64,000 nt of DNA, taken from Bordetella genomosp. 8 (GTDB lineage Bacteria; Pseudomonadota; Gammaproteobacteria; Burkholderiales; Burkholderiaceae_B). Positions 56,345 to 64,000 of this stretch are shown here, piece after piece; the first letter of the stretch is position 1, and every line of letters starts with the position of its first letter. The position numbers were made by a program, and so were the translations under genes. The notes under the pieces were generated by a model that ran no database searches, had not been told where the DNA came from, and saw only the letters and a program-made list of their open reading frames with translations. Location of the stretch: contig NZ_CP021108.1 of NCBI RefSeq assembly GCF_002119685.1, positions 1,116,001 to 1,180,000 on the forward strand. Direction: 5' to 3'.

Positions 56345-59300
56345 CTACCAGGTGATGCGCACCCCCACGTTGCCCCGCCACGCGTTCTGGCTGGGGCCGG
56401 CGATACCGGTCAGATAGGAAACCGAGGTCCATATGCCGACGTTCTTCGCCACCTTCGCCGACAGCCCGCCGACGACCTCGAATGCGGTCGTGTCCTGCCC
56501 GCCGGACGACAAGGTCGTGCCGGAAAAGTCGGTCCGGTCCTTGGGATTGAATTCCTGCCAGATATTCGTGGTCAGGGACGGCGTGACGACGGTCCGGCCG
56601 ACCTGGAACGTGCTGGTCAGCCTGGCGCCCGCGCGCGCGGCGAAGGCGCTGGTGGCGTTGAAGCCAACCGACGAAAAATCGTCCTTCGTGCTGTCCAGGT
56701 CGACGTACTGCCAGATCAGCTGCGCCTGCGGTTCGAGCGTGATGTTGTGCGCGAGCCGGATGGGATAGCCGGCTTCGAGCGACGCCGTGGCGCCGTATCC
56801 CTGTATGGGCGCGCCGACGTCGCGATTCGACCGCAGCTTGCCGTCGTAGCGGGTCCCCATCAGAACGCCGTCCAGGTACCAGCCCGATGCGCCCACGCGC
56901 GTCCAGTTGGCGCCGATCGAGTAGCTGTCGAGGTTGATGTTGCCGGAGTCGTAGTTCTGCTGGCCCAGCGCGAAGCCGTGGACTTCGGTGTCGGTGTGGC
57001 CGTAGGTGAAGAAGGTGCCTATCCGGTCTTCCGAATCGCCGGGGGCCTGGGGCGCACGCCGATAGACATCCGTGCCCGCCTGCAGGCCGTTGATGTTCGA
57101 ATTGGTCCGTGCATTCAACTCGCCGCCGTAGCCGCGCCGCTGCGACACGCCTATCCAGCGGCCCCAGGCGCCCTTCTTGCCGAGGCTGCCATTGTCGCCA
57201 TTGCCGCCATCGGACAGGGCGTCGCCGCCCGTCGTCGAGGACGCGCCCATCAGCGATGCGTCGCCGACACGGTCGTGATATGTGCCTATCATGGCCAGAC
57301 TCAGCTCGCGGGCCACGCCGGCGGCCGCGCCGAACACCGGCGCTTCCGGGCGATAGAGCGGATTCGAGCCCGTCGGCGTATCGGTCGAAGGTGGCGTGAC
57401 CGAAGACAGGTACCAGCCGTTGCCATCGTCTCCCGTGGCGCCGAATTCGGAACCGCGATAGAGCTGGTACTCGTAAGGGCCGGCCGCCACCGGCGCGGAA
57501 AGGGAAAACGCATTGCTCGTGGTGGTGCCGCCATTGGCCACCGACACGATCGGAATCCCCAGGCCCGTGGTGCGCGCGCCGCCGCCGCCCTGGTTGACGA
57601 CATTGACGCTGGTGCTGCCGCTCGCTTCGCCGCCGCTGACGACCAGGTGGCCGGCCGGCGAGGCACTGTCTCCCAGCACGCTGTTCACCTGGAAGACGCC
57701 GCCATGGCCCGTGTAGTTGCCGGCGACGGTCAGCGTTCCCGGCGATCCGCCGTTGCCGGGCGCGATGATGCCGTAGTTGTCGACGTTGCCGCTGATGGTG
57801 CCGGTGCCGCCCAGCGTGGCGCCGGGCGCCACCGTCGTCGGCGACGCGATGGAGCCGTTCACCGCCAATGTGCCGGCTTTTACGAGCGTGTCGCCCGTAT
57901 AGGTGTTCGCGGCGGTCAGCACCGTGGTGCCCGGTCCGGCCTGCGTCAGCGCGCCAGTTCCCTGGATGACGCCGTCGAACGTCAGGTTATCCGACCGATT
58001 GAAGGACAGCGTGCCGTTGTTGGTGACGCCGCCGGCGATCGAGCCGCTGGTGCCGCCTTCGCCGAGCTGCAGCGTGCCTCCGCGTATCACCGTGCCACCC
58101 TGGTAGGTGTTGTTGCCGCTCAGGATGAGCGTGCCGGTGTCGGTCTTCACGAGACCGCCCGCGCCGGTCAGCTCCGACGCGATGGTGGCGGTCACGTTGC
58201 CGGGGCCGCCCGCGCCGGTGCGGATGATGGTCTCCGGCCGATTCAGTGTGATGGCGCCGCCTTCGACGCGATAGCCGTCGACCGCGAACTGCATGCCGGC
58301 CACGGCGACCTGGCCGTTGCCTTCAACCGTCACGGTGCCGGGCTGCCCCATGAACACCGCGAAGTGGTCGTTGGTCCAGCGGCCGTTCAGTGCGCCATCG
58401 GCTTCGGTCCAGTTGGCGTTCGACACATTCCAGACGCCGTCGCCGCCGTTGACGACGTTGTTGTTGTGGTCCTGGGGGTTGCCGCCGTCCCAGAAGTCCA
58501 GGTCGACCCCCGTCGTGTTCACGAGATTCACCTGGCCGGGCGCGGTCTGCACGGTGATCGACGCGGCGTCGATTCCGGCGGGCAAGGCGCCCACGTCGAT
58601 GCCGTTGTTCGTCAGGCTGCCGCTGTAGTCGAACAGGCGATAGAGGCCCGGGCTGAAACCGCCGAGATCGGTGACATTGACCTGGCCATCGAGCGTGAGA
58701 TTGCCCGCGACATTGAACAAGCCATTGGTTTCCGGAGCGCCCAGCGAGACGTTCACATTGGACCCGCTGGCCAGGGTCAGGTTGCCGGCGAAGTTCAACA
58801 CTTGGCCCTGCCTGCCCAGCAAGGCGCCGCCGCTCGCGACGGTGGCCTCGCCGGCGACCGTGCCGGTGCCTCCGAGGGTGCCGCCGGACGCGACATTCAT
58901 CGTGCCGCCCAACGTCCCGTTGACCAGCAGGGTGCCGGCGTTCACGCGGGTGCCGCCGCCGAACGCACTGTTGTTGCCGGTCTGGGTCAGGGTGCCGGAG
59001 CCGAGCTTGCTCAGCGTGCCCGTGCCGGACAGGGGAGCCGACAGGGACATGGCGAAGCGCTGCGTATCGATGCTGCCGCCGCCGGCGCCCACCGTGATGG
59101 GACTGGACAAGGCAAGATTGCTCACGCCCGCCTGGACGGTGCCGCCGTTGAAGGACAGACTGTCCAGGCCCGTCGGTTGCGCGGTCACGGTCCATCGTCC
59201 CGCGTCCTGCATGGACACGTCTACGCCTGCGCCGGCCAGCGTCGTGCCTGTCCACACGGCATTGCCGCCCACGGTCTGCGACGCGCTCGACGCGGCGCCG

Positions 59301-60532
59301 ACGTTCAGGTCGCCCGCCCATGTGGAGTTGCCGTCCAGGGTCATCGCCAGATGATTCGGATTGGTCGTCGCGGGGGCCTGCACGAACACCTGTCCGGTCA
59401 GGGTCGAATCCGTCGCGTGCAGGGCCACGTTGGCGCCCGCGCCGGCGTTCGTCGTCCCGGAAGACACGTTGATCATGGTGCCCGACCTGCCGTTGAAGGC
59501 GGTCAGGCTCGAGTTGTTGGTCAGGTTGACCTGCGAACCTGTCGTCCCGTTGTACTGCACCACCGGGCCCGCCGTGGAACTGGTCTGGAAGTGCGAATTG
59601 TCGAGATTGACGGTGCCGGCCAGGGCCTGGTTGGTGGCGTCCTGCATCATGATGCCGGCGGGGAGATTCCCGGACGCGACGCCGCCGATCGTGAAGCTGC
59701 TGTTGGTGATGTTGATCGTGCCCGCGCCCACGGCGCGGGCGCCCCACGCATTCACATTGTTGCCGCTCGTGCTGGCGGTGATGCCTGTCGCATCCACGAT
59801 GGTGGGCGTGGTGTCGACCTGGTTGGCCGCCTGCAGGATGGACAGCGAGGAATTGGTCCCGGTCAACGTAAGGGTGCCGCCGCCGTTCAGGCTGACGTGG
59901 CCGCCGTTGAGGGCGAAGGCGAAATTCGGCGAATTGTTCAGCCCCGTTGCGGTGAGGGGACCGTTGACGGTGATGGTCGAACCCGCGCCCTGCGCGACCA
60001 GCGCGTTCGAGAGATAGACGCCCTGGAATGTGGTCGGGCCATTGAGCGTGATGGATCCGCCATTCCTGGCATTGACGAATAGCGCGTTGCTGCCCTGGCG
60101 GTCCTGGGTCAGGGTGAGCGGACCGGTGACCGTGATGGTGCCGTTGTCCGAGAGCAGGGCGGTCGTACCGGCGATGGCGCCACCGTTACCCAGCCGCACG
60201 GTGCCGCCGGTCGTCGCGCTGACGCCTATCGTCGTACTGAACGCGTTGACCGGGGCGACATTGATCTGCGTGGGCGGATTGGAAAACAGGACCGAGCCGG
60301 CGCCGGTCGCGGAAAAGCAGTTTTGCACCGTGCAGTTGGGCGCGGTGATCTGCACCTGGCTGCCACCCGATGCGGTCTGCTGGGCCGAGGCTGTTGCCGA
60401 CACGAGGGTGCCCGCGCATATCGACCCCAGCAGCAAGGCATAGCGCGCCAGCGGAAAATCGACCGGCGCGCACCGGCCCTTGGGCCGGACATGATTTCCC
60501 CCATCGATGGGAACGCATGGTGATCGCTGCAT
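56345..60532 (-). CDS. Large type V autotransporter adhesin
   Basis: A 1395-residue autotransporter. The signal region has a basic, Pro-rich leader then LARYALLLGSICAGTLVSATASAQQ with cleavage near 50. The passenger (about 52-1110) is Gly/Asn/Thr-rich beta-helix with several PATR-type repeats, such as TLSKLGSGTLTQTGNNSAFGGGTRVNAGTL and GTLILSGNNTYQGGTVIRGGTLQLGEGG segments, and one DFWDGGN-type region. The last 275 residues form the outer-membrane barrel, from AWGRWIGVSQRRGYGG to the terminal VGVRITW, with the C-terminal aromatic required by the BAM complex. No RGD or protease motif was spotted. AAGGA precedes the ATG. It is the first gene of the leftward run that continues with the five paralogs, with a 122-base gap after it. 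Confidence 0.92.
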   Translation of the reverse strand: MQRSPCVPIDGGNHVRPKGRCAPVDFPLARYALLLGSICAGTLVSATASAQQTASGGSQVQITAPNCTVQNCFSATGAGSVLFSNPPTQINVAPVNAFSTTIGVSATTGGTVRLGNGGAIAGTTALLSDNGTITVTGPLTLTQDRQGSNALFVNARNGGSITLNGPTTFQGVYLSNALVAQGAGSTITVNGPLTATGLNNSPNFAFALNGGHVSLNGGGTLTLTGTNSSLSILQAANQVDTTPTIVDATGITASTSGNNVNAWGARAVGAGTINITNSSFTIGGVASGNLPAGIMMQDATNQALAGTVNLDNSHFQTSSTAGPVVQYNGTTGSQVNLTNNSSLTAFNGRSGTMINVSSGTTNAGAGANVALHATDSTLTGQVFVQAPATTNPNHLAMTLDGNSTWAGDLNVGAASSASQTVGGNAVWTGTTLAGAGVDVSMQDAGRWTVTAQPTGLDSLSFNGGTVQAGVSNLALSSPITVGAGGGSIDTQRFAMSLSAPLSGTGTLSKLGSGTLTQTGNNSAFGGGTRVNAGTLLVNGTLGGTMNVASGGTLGGTGTVAGEATVASGGALLGRQGQVLNFAGNLTLASGSNVNVSLGAPETNGLFNVAGNLTLDGQVNVTDLGGFSPGLYRLFDYSGSLTNNGIDVGALPAGIDAASITVQTAPGQVNLVNTTGVDLDFWDGGNPQDHNNNVVNGGDGVWNVSNANWTEADGALNGRWTNDHFAVFMGQPGTVTVEGNGQVAVAGMQFAVDGYRVEGGAITLNRPETIIRTGAGGPGNVTATIASELTGAGGLVKTDTGTLILSGNNTYQGGTVIRGGTLQLGEGGTSGSIAGGVTNNGTLSFNRSDNLTFDGVIQGTGALTQAGPGTTVLTAANTYTGDTLVKAGTLAVNGSIASPTTVAPGATLGGTGTISGNVDNYGIIAPGNGGSPGTLTVAGNYTGHGGVFQVNSVLGDSASPAGHLVVSGGEASGSTSVNVVNQGGGGARTTGLGIPIVSVANGGTTTSNAFSLSAPVAAGPYEYQLYRGSEFGATGDDGNGWYLSSVTPPSTDTPTGSNPLYRPEAPVFGAAAGVARELSLAMIGTYHDRVGDASLMGASSTTGGDALSDGGNGDNGSLGKKGAWGRWIGVSQRRGYGGELNARTNSNINGLQAGTDVYRRAPQAPGDSEDRIGTFFTYGHTDTEVHGFALGQQNYDSGNINLDSYSIGANWTRVGASGWYLDGVLMGTRYDGKLRSNRDVGAPIQGYGATASLEAGYPIRLAHNITLEPQAQLIWQYVDLDSTKDDFSSVGFNATSAFAARAGARLTSTFQVGRTVVTPSLTTNIWQEFNPKDRTDFSGTTLSSGGQDTTAFEVVGGLSAKVAKNVGIWTSVSYLTGIAGPSQNAWRGNVGVRITW

Positions 60533-60995
60533 AGACTTATCCTTCGTCCGTGTGGGAAAGCAGGCTTCGTCCTTTCCGGCGGTGGGAAGTTCTTGCGCCA
60601 GAGAGGGGGCGATTCAACGTTTCCGACCACGTTTTGCCGTTCAGAACGGCAAAGGCGGGTCGCGTCATAAGCTGCTGGATAACGGTGCGAGGGATCCGCG
60701 AGGTCTGCGTCTCGAAGCGCGCGCGCAAAGGCGCGGCTGCTGATGTCTCCCGCCATGGCCGAGGCGCTGGTCACGGGTCGGGGAGGGGGCGGGGAGACCG
60801 TTCATGTGCGCATTCCTGATCGTTTGCGTTGTCTCGACGCTTGCGCGGCTTGGACTTAATTCTTTAGGAATTCGACTGAGACGAAGGAGCAACTTCGTGT
60901 GACAAATTTCGCAGCGAAAAGGGGGCGAGGGTGTGTGACCCTCGCCCCCTTGCGTGGCCCCGGTCGCGTAACCGGGCCGCGTCATGCCTATGCGT
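60533..60995. other. Intergenic region between autotransporter and gcdH
   Basis: A 463-base gap, mostly non-coding. Seen in it are an AT-rich patch near 60855-60880 (TTAATTCTTTAGGAATTC) likely to contain the leftward autotransporter promoter, a CGAAG-CTTCG hairpin near 60881-60896 and the gcdH terminator at 60919-60951. Small frames within it are GC-rich on both strands and lack ribosome sites, so none is called. Confidence 0.5.
60919..60951 (-). terminator. Strong rho-independent terminator of gcdH
   Basis: A 13-base perfect stem (AAGGGGGCGAGGG with CCCTCGCCCCCTT) around a seven-base loop. On the minus strand it is followed by TTTTCG, the polarity needed to end the leftward gcdH transcript, 45 bases past its stop. 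Confidence 0.85.
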
Positions 60996-62189
60996 TCAGC
61001 AGAACGCCTGGATGCCAGTCTGCGCCCGGCCCAGTATCAAGGCATGCACGTCATGCGTGCCTTCGTAGGTGTTCACGACCTCCAGATTGACGAGGTGGCG
61101 CGCGACGCCGAACTCGTCGGAGATGCCGTTGCCGCCCATCATGTCGCGCGCCAGGCGGGCGATATCCAGGGCCTTGCCGCAGGAATTGCGTTTCATGATG
61201 GACGTAATCTCCACCGCCGCGGTGCCTTCGTCCTTCATGCGGCCCAGGCGCAGGCAGCCTTGCAGGCCCAGCGTAATCTCGGTCTGCATGTCGGCCAGCT
61301 TCTTCTGGATAAGCTGGTTCGCGGCCAGCGGGCGGCCGAATTGCTTGCGGTCCAGGGTGTACTGGCGCGCCGTGTGCCAGCAGAACTCGGCCGCGCCCAG
61401 CGCGCCCCAGGCGATGCCGTAGCGCGCCGAATTCAGGCAGGTGAAGGGGCCCTTCAGGCCGCTGACCTTGGGCAGCATCTGCGAGGCCGGGATCTCGACT
61501 TCGTCCATGACGATTTCGCCCGTGATGGACGCGCGCAGGCCGACCTTGCCGTGGATGGCCGGCGCCGACAGGCCTTTCATGCCCTTGTCCAGGATGAAGC
61601 CGCGGATCTTGCCGTCGTCGTCGCCGCCGACGACCTTGGCCCACACGACGAAGACGTCGGCGATGGGCGAGTTGCTGATCCACATCTTGCTGCCGGACAC
61701 CTTGTAGCCGTCGCTGGTCTTGACCGCGCGGGTCTCCATGCTGCCGGGATCGGAGCCGTGATTGGGTTCGGTCAGGCCGAAGCAGCCTATCCATTCGCCG
61801 CTGGCCAGCTTGGGCAGGTATTTTTGCTTTTGTTCGTCGCTGCCGAATTCGTTGATCGGCACCATGACCAGCGAGGACTGCACGCTCATCATGGAGCGAT
61901 AGCCCGAATCCACGCGTTCCACTTCGCGCGCGATCAGGCCGTAGCAGACGTAGTTCAGGCCGGCGCCGCCGTATTCGGTCGGGATGGTCGGTCCGAGCAG
62001 GCCCAGTTCGCCCATTTCGCGGAAGATCGCCGGGTCGGTGTGCTCGTGGCGGAAGGCCTCCAGCACGCGCGGCATCAGCTTGTCCTGCGCATACGCGGCG
62101 GCGGCTTCGCGCACCATGCGTTCGTCGTCGGTGAGCTGGCTATCGAGCAGCAGCGGGTCTTGCCAGTGGAAGGAAGCGTTGGATGACAT
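60996..62189 (-). CDS. gcdH: Glutaryl-CoA dehydrogenase
   Basis: A 397-residue acyl-CoA dehydrogenase of the glutaryl-CoA type, oxidising and decarboxylating glutaryl-CoA to crotonyl-CoA with FAD. Family marks: [35 protein letters not shown] region, the substrate-binding [47 protein letters not shown], and the base Glu in [18 protein letters not shown] near 370. Length normal. AGGAGATCTC precedes the ATG, 22 bases after the upstream gene. Ends in a strong terminator. Confidence 0.94.
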   Translation of the reverse strand: MSSNASFHWQDPLLLDSQLTDDERMVREAAAAYAQDKLMPRVLEAFRHEHTDPAIFREMGELGLLGPTIPTEYGGAGLNYVCYGLIAREVERVDSGYRSMMSVQSSLVMVPINEFGSDEQKQKYLPKLASGEWIGCFGLTEPNHGSDPGSMETRAVKTSDGYKVSGSKMWISNSPIADVFVVWAKVVGGDDDGKIRGFILDKGMKGLSAPAIHGKVGLRASITGEIVMDEVEIPASQMLPKVSGLKGPFTCLNSARYGIAWGALGAAEFCWHTARQYTLDRKQFGRPLAANQLIQKKLADMQTEITLGLQGCLRLGRMKDEGTAAVEITSIMKRNSCGKALDIARLARDMMGGNGISDEFGVARHLVNLEVVNTYEGTHDVHALILGRAQTGIQAFC

Positions 62190-62211
62190 GAGATCTCCTG
62201 GTATGGCGGAT

Positions 62212-63900
62212 TCAGTTTTTGGTTTTCAATGCCGCGTCGCGGATTTTTTCCAGCGTGGTCGTCGGTGTGATGACTTCCGGATCGATCAGGCAGTGCAGGA
62301 TGGCGGGCTTGCCGCTATCCAATGCGCGCCGTAGCGCGGGCGCGAACTGTTCGGTGGATTCGACGCGTTCGCCGTAGCCGCCGAAAGCCTGCGCGTAGGC
62401 GGCAAAGTCCGGATTGCGCAAGGCCGTCGCGGATACGCGGCCGGGGTAATGGCGTTCCTGGTGCATGCGGATCGTGCCGTACATGCCGTTGTCGATGATC
62501 AGCACCAGGATAGGCAGGTCGTACTGCACCGCCGTCGCGAATTCCTGGCCGTGCATCATGAAGCAGCCGTCGCCGGCCAGGCATACGACCGTGCGATCGC
62601 GATACACGCGCTTCGCGCCGACGGCGGCCGGCAGGCCGTAACCCATGGAACCGGAGGTCGGCGCCAGCTGCGTGCCGTAGCGCTGGAAGCGATGGAAGCG
62701 ATGCAGCCAGGTGGCGTAGTTGCCGGCGCCATTGGTCATGATGGCGTCGGGCGGCAGTGTTTCGCGCAGCGTCTGCATCACCGCGCCCATCTGCAGGTCG
62801 CCCGATGTCTTGATGGCGGTCGGATCGCTCCAGGCCAGGTAGGCCTGGTGGGCGGCTTGCACGTCTTTCGGCCAGCCGGTGACGTCGTTTGCGGGTTGCA
62901 GCCGGGCCAGCGCTTGCGTGAGGGCGATGGGCGACGCATTGATCGCCAGCGTCGCACGATAGACGCGATTCAGCTCGCCGGCGTCGGGGTGGATGTGCAC
63001 GAGCTTCTGTTTCGGCACGGGGATGTCGAACAGCGTGTACGACTGGCTGGGCATTTCCGACATGCGGCCGCCCACCAGCAGGACCAGGTCGGCATCTTGC
63101 ACGCGCTTGAGCAGGGCGGGATTCAGGCCTATGCCGACGTCGCCGGCGTAGCAGGGATGGTCGGCGGGGAACAGCATCTGCCGGCGGAAGGACACCGCCA
63201 CCGGCAATTGGAAGCGCGTGGCGAAATCGGCGAAGCGGGCGACCGCGTCGGCATCCCAGCGTGCGCCGCCCAGGATGGCGATGGGCGCGCGCGCGGAATT
63301 CAGCAAGGCTTGCAGTTCATCCAGTTGCGCCGGCGACGGTGCGCTGTCGATCACCTCGTAGTGCGGCGCATCCGCGACTTCCGCGGTTTCCACCAGCATG
63401 TCTTCCGGCAACGCGATCACGACCGGACCCGGGCGGCCGGAGGTGGCAACGTGAAAGGCGCGCGAGACCAGTTCGGGTATCCGTTCAACCTGGTCGATCT
63501 CGGTCACCCACTTGGCCTGGGTGCCGAACACCGCGCGATAGTCCATTTCCTGGAAGGCTTCGCGTTCGCGCATGCCGCGTTCGATCTGGCCGACGAAAAG
63601 AATCAGCGGCGTCGAGTCCTGCATGGCGATGTGGATGCCCGCCAGCGCGTTGGAAGCGCCGGGGCCGCGGGTGACCATGCAGATGCCGGGTTCGCCGGTC
63701 AGCTTGCCATGGGCATCGGCCATCATCGCCGCGCCGCCTTCCTGACGGCACACGGTGACGTCGATCTTGGCGTCATGCAGGCCGTCCAGCACGGCCAGGT
63801 AGCTTTCGCCGGGCACGCAGAACACGTGCGTGACGCCGTGCGCGGCGAGTTGGTCGACCAGGATGTGCCCGCCCAGGCGGGGTGGCTGCGGTGTCTGCAT
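62212..63900 (-). CDS. Thiamine-diphosphate-dependent enzyme, acetolactate-synthase-like
   Basis: A 562-residue ThDP enzyme. The N-terminal Pyr domain has [16 protein letters not shown] and the catalytic Glu in [13 protein letters not shown] near 53. The C-terminal PP domain has the cofactor GDG...N pattern: [15 protein letters not shown] near 440 and [22 protein letters not shown] near 467. It is not a canonical IlvB: no ilvN follows, and homologs are described only as large-subunit-like. Given the adjacent gcdH it may act on a 2-oxo acid in lysine, hydroxy acid or dicarboxylate catabolism; the substrate cannot be told. Probably the first gene of this two-gene leftward operon. Confidence 0.85.
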   Translation of the reverse strand: MQTPQPPRLGGHILVDQLAAHGVTHVFCVPGESYLAVLDGLHDAKIDVTVCRQEGGAAMMADAHGKLTGEPGICMVTRGPGASNALAGIHIAMQDSTPLILFVGQIERGMREREAFQEMDYRAVFGTQAKWVTEIDQVERIPELVSRAFHVATSGRPGPVVIALPEDMLVETAEVADAPHYEVIDSAPSPAQLDELQALLNSARAPIAILGGARWDADAVARFADFATRFQLPVAVSFRRQMLFPADHPCYAGDVGIGLNPALLKRVQDADLVLLVGGRMSEMPSQSYTLFDIPVPKQKLVHIHPDAGELNRVYRATLAINASPIALTQALARLQPANDVTGWPKDVQAAHQAYLAWSDPTAIKTSGDLQMGAVMQTLRETLPPDAIMTNGAGNYATWLHRFHRFQRYGTQLAPTSGSMGYGLPAAVGAKRVYRDRTVVCLAGDGCFMMHGQEFATAVQYDLPILVLIIDNGMYGTIRMHQERHYPGRVSATALRNPDFAAYAQAFGGYGERVESTEQFAPALRRALDSGKPAILHCLIDPEVITPTTTLEKIRDAALKTKN

Positions 63901-64000
63901 GGAGTTATTTCACGGAGTACAGGCTAGGGTACCCGTGAGAATAATGTTCCAAACGCGCACAAGGCAATTGATAAAAACGCACAATCACGTGCGGTGCGGG
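63901..64000. other. Upstream region of the ThDP-enzyme operon, cut by window end
   Basis: The last 100 bases carry no gene in the visible part. The stretch ending near 63985 is AT-rich for this genome (GATAAAAACGCACAATCA) and probably holds the leftward promoter. No clear operator seen. Confidence 0.4.

Noticed and set aside
56261..60082. 1273-residue open frame on the plus strand opposite the autotransporter
   Set aside because: Arg/Gly/Ala-rich translation with no motif, no ribosome site, and fully antisense to a well-supported gene; typical of GC-rich antisense frames.
62212..63900. Canonical acetolactate synthase IlvB
   Set aside because: No ilvN or ilvC neighbour, and the operon partner is gcdH; kept as a generic ThDP enzyme.

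Overview
The window reads as a chromosome segment of a high-GC betaproteobacterium, most likely an Alcaligenaceae member of the Bordetella/Achromobacter type. Pointers are the Bug-type solute receptor, the class II fructose-bisphosphate aldolase followed by purC, the purE-purK-threonylcarbamoyl-AMP synthase run, a DsbB beside a DUF5993 miniprotein, and an aerobic box benzoyl-CoA pathway led by BoxR. No rRNA, tRNA, CRISPR array, insertion sequence or phage integrase was recognised. Genus assignment is inference from gene content only.

Layout. (1) 1-5.8 kb: the end of an HD-domain protein of the phosphonate-degradation family, then a catabolic patch of Bug receptor, enolase-superfamily enzyme, TrmB-like regulator, TauD/TfdA dioxygenase and a divergent LysR regulator. 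(2) 5.8-15.2 kb: a C-P lyase locus built around phnF. To the right runs phnGHIJKLM. To the left run phnF, a second phnM, a DUF1045 gene and phnN. Two HutC-type half-palindromes fit PhnF operators. No phosphonate transporter is present here. (3) 15.3-18.4 kb: a 1027-residue protein with eight ankyrin-like repeats, a candidate effector or scaffold. (4) 18.4-20.8 kb: a yfiR-yfiN-yfiB-like cyclic-di-GMP module. (5) 20.9-29.8 kb: small hypothetical genes and housekeeping genes (fba, purC, DUF5993, dsbB, purE, purK, tsaC) plus an amino-acid ABC receptor. (6) 29.9-43.4 kb: aerobic benzoate catabolism. A five-gene branched-chain-type ABC transporter, an alpha/beta hydrolase and benzoate-CoA ligase run leftward. 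boxR and boxC-boxB-boxA and a MaoC hydratase run rightward. Helically phased TGCA/TGCT tetranucleotides lie in both promoter regions. (7) 43.4-60.5 kb: a lone secreted hypothetical protein, then a leftward array of one large autotransporter followed by five proteins without signal peptides. These share a C-terminal core of three submodules, and the two largest (1323 and 1195 residues) are tandem paralogs made of many Ig/Big_1-like segments. (8) 61.0-63.9 kb: a ThDP-dependent enzyme and glutaryl-CoA dehydrogenase in one leftward operon, ended by a strong terminator.

How it works together. The phn genes would convert alkylphosphonates to 5-phosphoribosyl 1,2-cyclic phosphate, with PhnN making PRPP from ribose 1,5-bisphosphate. 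The benzoate block would import benzoate, activate it to benzoyl-CoA, epoxidise it with BoxAB and open the ring with BoxC, under BoxR control. The most novel part is the array at 44.4-56.2 kb, whose function I cannot name.
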